The notes under the pieces: generated by a model
Told to the model about the DNA's origin: nothing
The model's input: only the letters and a program-made list of their open reading frames with translations
The model's database searches: none
In this document: piece after piece, positions 18,813 through 26,437 of the stretch
Layout: the number at the start of each line of letters is the position of its first letter
How positions within the stretch are numbered: position 1 is the first letter of the stretch
Made by a program: the position numbers and the translations under genes
Assembly: GCA_028821995.1 (NCBI GenBank)
Contig: JAPKEQ010000007.1
Location: forward strand, 1-35,502
Length of the DNA stretch: 35,502 nucleotides
Origin: Alphaproteobacteria bacterium
Lineage (GTDB): Bacteria; Pseudomonadota; Alphaproteobacteria; UBA2136; JAPKEQ01
Reading direction: 5' to 3'

Positions 18813-19958
18813 ATGAGCCAAAGCGTGATTATTTTTGATACAACACTGCGTGATGGTCTTCAGTCTCCTCATATTAAGCCTGTGTCTCATACAGACCGCG
18901 TGGCTTTTGGGCTTCTTTTAAACGATATGGGCATCGATGTTATTGAAGCTGGCTTCGCTATCGCTTCCAAGCTTGACTTTAACACCATAGCAACACTGGC
19001 TCAAAAAGGCCTTGATAGCACAGTTTGCTCTCTAGCAAGATCAAACGAGCAAGACATTGATGCTGCAGGCAAAGCACTTCAGGGCGCAAGACGTAGCCGT
19101 ATTCACACCTTTATTTCAACAAGTCCTCTGCATATGGAACATAAGCTTCGTATGTTACCAGAGGATGTTTTAGATGCTTCTATTAAGGCTGTGAAGCACG
19201 CAGCAAAATATACAGATGATGTTCAGTTTTCATTGGAAGATTTCACCCGTACAGAACATGACTTTGCCAAACGCGTAATTGAAGCTGTTATTGATGCAGG
19301 CGCATCAACCGTTAATCTTCCTGATACTGTGGGCTACAGCACGCCAGATGAAATGTCAGAGCTAATAGACATAGCAATGGCTGTTCCTAATGCTGATAAA
19401 GCCGTTTTTTCTATGCATTGCCACAATGACCTTGGCCTTGCCGTTGCCAACAGTCTCAGTGGCGCACTTGCAGGCGCCCGCCAAATAGAATGCACCATTA
19501 ACGGCCTTGGAGAGCGTGCAGGAAATGCTGCCATGGAAGAGCTTGTTATGGCCATGCGCACACGCAATAATCGCTATCCGTTTACAAACAACATTAAAAC
19601 TGAAAAGTTCATGGAAGCCTCAAACTTCATTGCGGAAAAAACAGGCCTGCATGTACAAAAAAATAAAGCCATTGTTGGTAAAAACGCCTTTGCCCATGAG
19701 AGCGGCATCCACCAAAATGGTATGAGCAAAAACCGTAACACATACGAAATCATGACACCTGAAAGCGTTGGACAAAATGAAGGCCTCACCCTCGGAGTCA
19801 CGTCAGGCCGTGAAGGCCTGCGTAAAAAAGCAGAAAACATGGGTTTTAACCTTGATAAAGATCAGCTTGCCCGCTTATATGACCTGTTCATGGTTGAAGC
19901 CGCTAATGGCCGTGTATCAGACAGAGATATCGGCATAATGATTGAAAATTTAATTTAA
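18813..19958 (+). CDS. leuA: 2-isopropylmalate synthase-like, short form lacking the C-terminal regulatory domain
   Basis: ATG at 18813 after AGGAGACAACAA; IIFDTTLRDGLQSP, FISTSPLHMEHKLR, VNLPDTVGYSTPDEM, SMHCHNDLGLAVANS, INGLGERAGNAAMEELVMAM, GKNAFAHESGIHQNGM, YEIMTPESVG. About 381 aa. Confidence 0.88.
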   Translation: MSQSVIIFDTTLRDGLQSPHIKPVSHTDRVAFGLLLNDMGIDVIEAGFAIASKLDFNTIATLAQKGLDSTVCSLARSNEQDIDAAGKALQGARRSRIHTFISTSPLHMEHKLRMLPEDVLDASIKAVKHAAKYTDDVQFSLEDFTRTEHDFAKRVIEAVIDAGASTVNLPDTVGYSTPDEMSELIDIAMAVPNADKAVFSMHCHNDLGLAVANSLSGALAGARQIECTINGLGERAGNAAMEELVMAMRTRNNRYPFTNNIKTEKFMEASNFIAEKTGLHVQKNKAIVGKNAFAHESGIHQNGMSKNRNTYEIMTPESVGQNEGLTLGVTSGREGLRKKAENMGFNLDKDQLARLYDLFMVEAANGRVSDRDIGIMIENLI

Positions 19959-20338
19959 GATTTTTCTTCTATCTTAACCATTTGCCAATAATGCATACGG
20001 CGCTCTAGGTCTAGCTTAGAAAAATCCTCTCCTGCTTCCCTGCAAGCCTTTTCCATTGCTGTGTATCTGCGCACATATTTCTCATTGGCAGATTGCATAA
20101 TATCAGAAGGGCACGCTTCTAAATAGTAACCTAAAATCGCTACACTAAACATAAGGTCGCCTGCTTCTTCTAGGGCATGCTCTCTATCACCAGACAGAAC
20201 AGCCTCTTCCACTTCAGCTAGCTCTTCTTTAATTTTATCAAACACGCCGTCAATGCTCTTCCACCGGAAGCCGTTCTCAATAGCTTCCGTTTGAATCCTG
20301 CCTGTATTTTTAAGCGTATCGAGATCTTTACTCATTTT
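19955..20338 (-). CDS. mazG: MazG-like nucleotide pyrophosphohydrolase
   Basis: ORF 19955..20377; likely start around MSKDLDTLKNTGRIQ. GFRWKSIDGVFDKIKEELAEVEEAV...HALEEAGDLMFSVAILGYYL resembles the MazG EExxE...ExxD motif. Confidence 0.8.
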   Translation of the reverse strand, partial: KMSKDLDTLKNTGRIQTEAIENGFRWKSIDGVFDKIKEELAEVEEAVLSGDREHALEEAGDLMFSVAILGYYLEACPSDIMQSANEKYVRRYTAMEKACREAGEDFSKLDLERRMHYWQMVKIEEKS

Positions 20339-20520
20339 CATAAATATAATTTTCTTTTTATCAGCTAAATCCTGCACTCATTGTGCGAAGAATCTTAAAA
20401 AGAAGCAAGCCATTTGCCAGAACATGGAAAATCATATAACGTGACAAGCAACAATTAAATCTGATGACCGTTTGGCGAAAATAGATCGCCGTTCTTTAAA
20501 TAAGAATAGGAGAAGTTCCC

Positions 20521-21597
20521 ATGAATCAAACAGCATTCCCAAACCCTTTTGGTCTTTCTGGTTTTGATTTCGTTGAATTTTCAAGCCCAAATCCTGCCAA
20601 TATGGTCGACATGTTTAAACGCATGGGCTTTAGCAAAGTAGCAAGTCACAAGACTGCAAACGTGGATATGTACCGTCAAGGCGATATCACATTTTTCCTT
20701 AATACAACGCCAAATAGCGCCGCGGTAAACCATGCAAGTAAGTGCGGCCCCTGCGCAACGGCTATGGGTTTTCGCGTAAACAACGCGGCTGACGCCCTTA
20801 ACCTTGCGCTCTCGCGTGGTGCTAAAGAGTTTACTGGCAATAAAAGTCTTAACCTCCCTGCCATTGAAGGCATTGGCGGCACAGCCATTTACTTTGTGGA
20901 AAACTGGGGCGAGGTTGATGGTGAATACTGCCGTGACTTTGACTGGCTCACAGATATACGCAAACCAAAAGGCCTGGGCCTTACTTACCTTGACCACATC
21001 ACAAACAATGTGCTCAAAGGGCGCATGGACCACTGGGCGGATTTCTATGAAAGCATTTTTGGTTTTCGCCAAATTCGCTATTTTGATATTAAAGGTGAAT
21101 ACACAGGCCTCAACAGCCGTGCTATGAGCGCACCTTGCCCGCGCATGGCAATCCCGATCAATGAAGATAAAGATACCGGCGCAAAAGCTGGTCAAATTGA
21201 TCGCTACCTACGTGAGATGAAACAAACAGAAGGCATGCAACACTTTGCCTTTGGTTGTGATGATATCTACACCGTCGTGGATAATCTTCGTTCTGGTGGT
21301 GTTGATTTAATGCCGTCTCCTCCGGGCGCTTACTACGATATGCTGGGCGAGCGCCTTGGCAATCATGGCGAGAATGCTGAAGAACTGCGTAAACGTGGTA
21401 TTTTGCTTGATGGTAGCGACGATGGTCGTCTTTTACTACAGATATTCAGCAAGGAAGAGCAAGGCGCAAATGGCGAAAAGCCATTCGGCCCAGCTTTCTT
21501 TGAATTCATTCAACGCAAAGGCGATGATGGATTTGGCGAAGGTAACTTCCAAGCCCTGTTTGAATCCATTGAACGAGAAGAACAAGATAAAAAATAA
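20521..21597 (+). CDS. hppD: 4-hydroxyphenylpyruvate dioxygenase
   Basis: 358 aa; two VOC-type halves, LTYLDHITNNVLKGRMDHWADFYESIFGFRQIRYFDIKGEYTGLNSRAM, GMQHFAFGCDDIY, GRLLLQIFSKE...GPAFFEFIQRKGDDGFGEGNFQALFESIEREE. Confidence 0.95.
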   Translation: MNQTAFPNPFGLSGFDFVEFSSPNPANMVDMFKRMGFSKVASHKTANVDMYRQGDITFFLNTTPNSAAVNHASKCGPCATAMGFRVNNAADALNLALSRGAKEFTGNKSLNLPAIEGIGGTAIYFVENWGEVDGEYCRDFDWLTDIRKPKGLGLTYLDHITNNVLKGRMDHWADFYESIFGFRQIRYFDIKGEYTGLNSRAMSAPCPRMAIPINEDKDTGAKAGQIDRYLREMKQTEGMQHFAFGCDDIYTVVDNLRSGGVDLMPSPPGAYYDMLGERLGNHGENAEELRKRGILLDGSDDGRLLLQIFSKEEQGANGEKPFGPAFFEFIQRKGDDGFGEGNFQALFESIEREEQDKK

Positions 21598-21605
21598 TCG
21601 ATTTA

Positions 21606-21641
21606 TAAAAGAGGATGTCCATGCGGCATCCTCTTTTTTTT
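21606..21641 (+). terminator. Rho-independent terminator after hppD
   Basis: AAAAGAGGATG-TCCATGCGG-CATCCTCTTTTTTTT. Confidence 0.85.
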
Positions 21642-21673
21642 GTGTTAATATTTAAGCTATATTTTAAAGAAAG

Positions 21674-22645
21674 ATGACTCTTATGAAGCTTGCAAGCCTT
21701 AAACATGGCAGGGATGGAAAACTCATTATTGCCAATAAAGAGCTGACACAATACATTGAGGCTTCTCCTGTTTGTGAAACCATGCAGCAAGCTTTAGATG
21801 ATTGGGAAACGCTCTCACCAAAGCTAGAAAAACTTAGCCATAAACTCAACGCGGGCGAAATACCAGGAAAGCCTCTTAATGCTGAACTTTGCGATGCTCC
21901 TCTTCCGCGCTCTTACGGCTGGCTTGATGGCAGTGCTTACGTCAAGCATGTAGAGCTTGTGCGTAAGGCGCGCGGCGCTGAGCTACCTGAAAGCTTCTGG
22001 ACAGACCCGCTCATGTATCAAGGACATAGCTCATTTAACCCTGCTCATACACCAATTTCAGCGCGTCCAGAAGCAGACGGACTGGATTTTGAAGCTGAGG
22101 TCGCTGTTATTCTTGATGATGTTCCTGAGGGGACCTCAAAAGAAGATGCGCTTCACCATGTCAAGCTCATTACTCTTATTAACGATATGACCTTAAGAGG
22201 TCTTACAAAGCCAGAGCTCTCCAAAGGATTTGGCTTTATAAATAGCAAACCCCCTTGCAGCATGAGCCTTGTTGCCATAACACCTGATGAGCTCGGAGAG
22301 CACTGGAGGGACGGCACTATTACCCTCCCTCTCACAACAACGCTCAACGGCAACACTTTTGGAAATCCCATGGTTAGCGAAGATATGACATTTACTTTTG
22401 CAGACCTTATTGCTCATGCTTCTCAAACACGTCCCCTTGAAGCTGGGACAGTTATTGGAAGCGGAACCATTGCAAATGTTGGCAAAAATGTTGGTAGCAG
22501 CTGTATTGCTGAGAAACGCATGCTTGAAGTTATTGAAAATGGATTTGCTCAAACACCTTGGCTTCAAAAAAATGATCTTGTACAAATTAACATGCTATTA
22601 AATGGCCAATCTATTTTAGGAAAAATTTCCCAAAAAATTGTTTAA
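21674..22645 (+). CDS. Fumarylacetoacetate hydrolase family protein
   Basis: 323 aa; DPLMYQGHSSFNPAHTPISARPEADGLDFEAEVAVILDDVPEG, VTLINDMTLRGL-like segment, GSGTIANVGKNVGSSCIAEKRMLEVIENG. Confidence 0.9.
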   Translation: MTLMKLASLKHGRDGKLIIANKELTQYIEASPVCETMQQALDDWETLSPKLEKLSHKLNAGEIPGKPLNAELCDAPLPRSYGWLDGSAYVKHVELVRKARGAELPESFWTDPLMYQGHSSFNPAHTPISARPEADGLDFEAEVAVILDDVPEGTSKEDALHHVKLITLINDMTLRGLTKPELSKGFGFINSKPPCSMSLVAITPDELGEHWRDGTITLPLTTTLNGNTFGNPMVSEDMTFTFADLIAHASQTRPLEAGTVIGSGTIANVGKNVGSSCIAEKRMLEVIENGFAQTPWLQKNDLVQINMLLNGQSILGKISQKIV

Positions 22646-22802
22646 TTCCATCATGCTACACCACATTGTATACAAACAGGTACATAAACCTTTGATTATG
22701 CATACAAAAATTGTATTTTTTATTTGCGTCCCCTCATTTCATCAGGCAGTATATGCCTCATAAACAAATCTGATTATTTCCTTTTTTCACGGAGGTGGGT
22801 AT

Positions 22803-24050
22803 ATGTCCACGCAGCCGAGCCCCCCTAAACGGGGTATGCGCTATTCACCGATTCTCGCAAGTCATGCACAATTTGCTGACATGCTGCGAGCTTATGGTGG
22901 ATACGAAAACATTGATCCTGTACTGATGGCTACTGGCCACATTACGATGATGCAAATTGAAGAGAACGAGAAAAACCCGTTTAAGGGCAATATTCAGGGC
23001 ATGATCCTGGATGGCGACCCTGGTACAGGCAAATCGTTCTTCGCAAAAGCCATTGCCAACGCTTTTGATGGCCGGTTTCTGGTGCACCTTGGTAACCCAG
23101 ACGCTGACCACACCGAACTTGTGCGGGGTATTAACCCTGTAGAAGTTGCAAAAGCCATGGCTGGTCAAACTTTAACCACAACAGATGAATCCGGCAATGC
23201 AGTTCAGGTGACGATTCGAGAGGAGCATATTTATACTCTCGGTAAACTTCTGGAAGCTTTTTTGAGCTCCCATGAAAAATTCACTGTTCTGCTGTTTGAC
23301 GAGGCGGAAAAAAACCGCTTTTCTGTACAAACTGCCCTTCTGACAATTCTGCAAGATGGCGAAATTCCGCTGTCTGGTAAAATTATGGATGAAGATGGTG
23401 AAGCCGTAACCTCAAATGGCCCGTTCAGCCAAATTGTACACGCTCGTCGTGACAATCTGTTGATTCTGGCTGCCAAAAACAAAGAGCGTGACCTTTATGA
23501 TGCGACAATGCGTCGTTTTCGTGTGGTCTATGCGGGCTATCCTAGCCCCCAAAAAGAACTTGAAATTTTGTCAAAACAGCACGGCGCCCCGCAAGAGGTG
23601 ACTGCTGCCGATGAAGCCAGGTTCAAAGCTCTACTTAAAACACCTGAAGCCTTTATGGGCAATGTGCAGGTTCGACATCTGGAAACACGCGTGAAGCAAG
23701 AGCTGAAACGTATCGTGAGAGCCGCCAGCGGCCTTCGTGGTGATCCAGGTATCACAAAAAAGCCTTCATATCCCGAAGTGAGCCGCATGGTTCAAGACTT
23801 CATGTTGGTTGCCAAATATTTGGTGCATGTTGAGCAATCTCGCTCAAGCCCAGATAAAAAGATCTATCGCAGTGAGTTGTTTAGGAAAGTTCTGACACAA
23901 CTCTATGTGAACGGTCTGGTTCAACGCCAAGAAGAACAATCTCGCGCAGCTAAGACGCTGGGTGATGTTCGTGGCGCAGGACCTGGCTTCCTTAAAGCTA
24001 TTCTTCGTGCCATAGAAGGAGAAGATTATACCCTGACTTACGGAGAGTAA
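22803..24050 (+). CDS. AAA+ ATPase, MoxR/CobS-like
   Basis: 415 aa; Walker A GDPGTGKSFFAKAIA, Walker B VLLFDEAEKN, arginine-finger-like region YDATMRRFRVVYAGYP. RBS-like GGAGGTGGGTAT upstream. Followed by a VWA gene. Confidence 0.85.
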   Translation: MSTQPSPPKRGMRYSPILASHAQFADMLRAYGGYENIDPVLMATGHITMMQIEENEKNPFKGNIQGMILDGDPGTGKSFFAKAIANAFDGRFLVHLGNPDADHTELVRGINPVEVAKAMAGQTLTTTDESGNAVQVTIREEHIYTLGKLLEAFLSSHEKFTVLLFDEAEKNRFSVQTALLTILQDGEIPLSGKIMDEDGEAVTSNGPFSQIVHARRDNLLILAAKNKERDLYDATMRRFRVVYAGYPSPQKELEILSKQHGAPQEVTAADEARFKALLKTPEAFMGNVQVRHLETRVKQELKRIVRAASGLRGDPGITKKPSYPEVSRMVQDFMLVAKYLVHVEQSRSSPDKKIYRSELFRKVLTQLYVNGLVQRQEEQSRAAKTLGDVRGAGPGFLKAILRAIEGEDYTLTYGE

Positions 24051-24385
24051 GACTGGGTATCACGAGATTTGGGCGGGAGTTCCTCGTAGCTTGCTACGGC
24101 ATGCCTCCCCCCAAGCATCCGGTGCCGTCCTGTATCGTATGAATAATAATAATTGTGGCTAAGAGCCACACCTGGACCCTGCAGTCGTACCGCCCTCAAC
24201 GAGCGGTGCCTGTGGAGTGCGGTGAAAGCCGCCGTATTAAGGCCCTGTCGCAATATTATCTGGCCCTCTAGGACGAAAGTCTTACGGTTAAGAGTGTTGC
24301 ACCCTACTGTTGGCCTGCAAAGAGACGTTGGACAGTAGGTTTCGATTTAAAGAAGGGTGGTCGCGTGCGACCATCCTTTTTTTTA
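24051..24385 (+). ncRNA. Candidate structured RNA (stand-alone sRNA or leader/attenuator) ending in an intrinsic terminator
   Basis: No supported ORF. At least six hairpins readable by eye: GGGAG..CGTAG-CTTG-CTACG..CTCCC (24075-24109); TGTGGCT-AAG-AGCCACA (24154-24170); GTACCGC..GCGGTGC (24187-24209); GCGGT-GAAA-GCCGC (24219-24232); CTCT-AGGAC-GAAA-GTCTT..AGAG (24266-24294); CCTACTGT..ACAGTAGG (24303-24339); then the terminator. Confidence 0.55.
24355..24384 (+). terminator. Strong rho-independent terminator upstream of the VWA gene
   Basis: GGGTGGTCGC-GT-GCGACCATCC followed by eight T. Confidence 0.9.
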
Positions 24386-24471
24386 TGCAAATGTCTCAAG
24401 CAAACATTAATATCTCGTGTGCCAATCTTGGCATCTTTCTATGTGTTCTCTTATTCACAAAGGAGTATGCC

Positions 24472-26400
24472 ATGTCTGGCAATAATAATGATCTACCCCC
24501 TGAGGTAGAACAGCGTATTAAAGAGCTTCGCGCTCTTATCAAACACTACATCAATCCCAACGCTAAATCTAAAGCCACCTTTGATAAGGAATATGGCCAG
24601 CTCACGCCTGAGCATATGATGGAGATGATGGCAGAGCTCATGGGGCTTGAAGGGCAACTTCCCGAAGATTGGGAAGGGCTTTTGGAATCTCATGAAGAAA
24701 ACTTGAAAAACATTATGGATCAGGCTGATAGCTTAGAGCTGCAAGCTGCCCTAAACAGGTATGCCCAGCGCATGAGCACAGCAGAGACCATTCGCCAAAG
24801 TCACCCTGAGGCTGCTGAGCTGATTGAAAAAATCAAACAGGAGCGTCAATCCTTTATCTCCAAAATGATCTCCGCCTCAGAAGAGAGCGAAGATGATTCG
24901 GAAGGAGAAGATGAAGAGTCTGAAGATTCGCAAGAAGGCGAAGACTCTGATAGTGATGATGACGGCGATGACAGTGATGAAGATGGCGACGGTGATCCTG
25001 ATGAAAGTGATCAGGATGGAGAAGATGGAAGCGAGAGTGACGATTCTGATAATTCTCAGGATAGTGACGCGCAAAATGACTCTGACTCTCAGAGCAAAGA
25101 CCCATCAGATTCACAAGATCAGAGCAAAGAACCTTCAGACCAACAATCTGATAATACATCGCAAGACAACCAAACTCAGGAAGATCAATCTCAAGATGAT
25201 ACCTCTGATGGAGACCCAGAAGATGGGGAGCTTGATGACGGTGAAGTTGAAGAGACGGATCCTGAATCTTACGCCGATGATATGGCCGATAACGCTGACA
25301 GCCAACCCCAAGAAGAGGGAGAGGAAGAAAGCGATGATGGCGATGGCGACGGCGATGGTGACGATGAAGGCGAAGGTGATGATGAAGGCGGTGACGGCGA
25401 AGGTGAAGGCGAAGGTGACGACGGCAACAGCCCTGGTGAGCCTGGTGAGAGTGATGGAGACGACGATGACGGCTTCTCATATGGTTTTGAACAGCCAGAA
25501 ACACCACCTCCCGGTACGTTCCAAATCTCCAATGAAGAACCTGACCCTATTGCTGTTAGCAAGCTCATGCAATCTTTGCAGGCATTAATTGCCCGTGACC
25601 CTGAAGAGCCGACACAGGCGCCTCGCTGGAACATGGACAAACTGGTCAGGCTTATGCTGGAACCAGGTGCTGATTTGACTCGCGCTAAAGAGCCGACACA
25701 AATCCCGCAAGATGTTGTGTTCATCTTTGATAACTCAGGTAGTATGAATGAGTTTGAGCAAGCTGCACGCCGCCTTGCGCAAGCTGTTGGTAAAGCTGCT
25801 GATTTAGGCTCATCCCACGTCGTGTCTATCGTGACGTCCAACGGCGAATTTAGCCAACATGTTAGCACTGTTGACGCTATGGGGGAAAAAGATCCGTTCC
25901 ATCCTTCAAGCCGCACCAACGATAGCGGCGGATGGTTTATTAACGGTGAATTTAAAGGGCTTTTGCCTTTTGACCCTGGTACATATAACCGTGATGATCA
26001 TTGTGCGCGCTGGGAATGGTTCCTTAAAAAGGAGCTACCTCGCAAATACAATATTACGCCTAAAGTGGTGCTCTACTTCAGCGATGAACACGGTTCCATT
26101 CAGTGGTGCTATATGTCTCAACGCTTAAAGGAGATGGAGCATATTTGGCTTGATCCTAAGATTCGTCAGTTACCTGATGGTAGTACCATGTCTGGTGCAA
26201 CCAAATGGCCGCGGGGTCTTTTTCCTGAAAATATGCAGGGCATGACCAATGACGCTATGTACGATAAGAGTAGTGGCTATGAAGAGCTCTTTTGCAAATT
26301 TAAAGGCATCTACTTTTCGAACGTAGGCGGCGATACGAGTAATGAATATTCCACTGAGGATGACGTTTGTAACGCCTTGAAGCAAGTTGCAGGACTCTAA
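24472..26400 (+). CDS. VWA-domain protein with long acidic low-complexity linker (CobT-like architecture)
   Basis: In-frame ATG 24472 (MSGNNNDLPPEVEQRI) preceded by AAAGGAG; the ORF-track start at 24310 overlaps the terminator. Acidic D/E/S/G-rich region, then VVFIFDNSGSMNEFEQAARRLAQAVGKAADLGSSHVVSIVTSNGEF (MIDAS DxSxS). Confidence 0.85.
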   Translation: MSGNNNDLPPEVEQRIKELRALIKHYINPNAKSKATFDKEYGQLTPEHMMEMMAELMGLEGQLPEDWEGLLESHEENLKNIMDQADSLELQAALNRYAQRMSTAETIRQSHPEAAELIEKIKQERQSFISKMISASEESEDDSEGEDEESEDSQEGEDSDSDDDGDDSDEDGDGDPDESDQDGEDGSESDDSDNSQDSDAQNDSDSQSKDPSDSQDQSKEPSDQQSDNTSQDNQTQEDQSQDDTSDGDPEDGELDDGEVEETDPESYADDMADNADSQPQEEGEEESDDGDGDGDGDDEGEGDDEGGDGEGEGEGDDGNSPGEPGESDGDDDDGFSYGFEQPETPPPGTFQISNEEPDPIAVSKLMQSLQALIARDPEEPTQAPRWNMDKLVRLMLEPGADLTRAKEPTQIPQDVVFIFDNSGSMNEFEQAARRLAQAVGKAADLGSSHVVSIVTSNGEFSQHVSTVDAMGEKDPFHPSSRTNDSGGWFINGEFKGLLPFDPGTYNRDDHCARWEWFLKKELPRKYNITPKVVLYFSDEHGSIQWCYMSQRLKEMEHIWLDPKIRQLPDGSTMSGATKWPRGLFPENMQGMTNDAMYDKSSGYEELFCKFKGIYFSNVGGDTSNEYSTEDDVCNALKQVAGL

Positions 26401-26408
26401 AACGATTT

Positions 26409-26437
26409 AAAACACCCCCTTTTGGGGGTGTTTTTTT
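26409..26437 (+). terminator. Bidirectional-looking intrinsic terminator between convergent genes
   Basis: AAAACACCCCC-TTTT-GGGGGTGTTTTTTT. Confidence 0.85.

Noticed and set aside
20581-21195. 204-aa minus-strand ORF
   Set aside because: Antisense to hppD, which has clear family motifs.
24051-24385. Identification of the structured element as group II intron domain V, RNase P RNA, tmRNA or a hammerhead ribozyme
   Set aside because: GAAA-capped hairpins look suggestive, but the required conserved strings (domain V AGC triad/GUUC closing, GAGGAAAGUC, tag reading frame, CUGAUGA) are not present in the right arrangement.
24310-24471. N-terminal 54 residues of the ORF-track VWA call (MACKETLDSRFRFKEGW...)
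   Set aside because: This stretch spans the terminator hairpin and T tract; a better start with a good RBS is ATG 24472.
24854-25919. Antisense ORFs of 217 aa (His-rich) and 216 aa (Ser/Pro-rich), and the + frame 231-aa Lys/Met-rich ORF
   Set aside because: Artefacts of GAT/GAC/GAA repeat codons in the acidic linker read in other frames.
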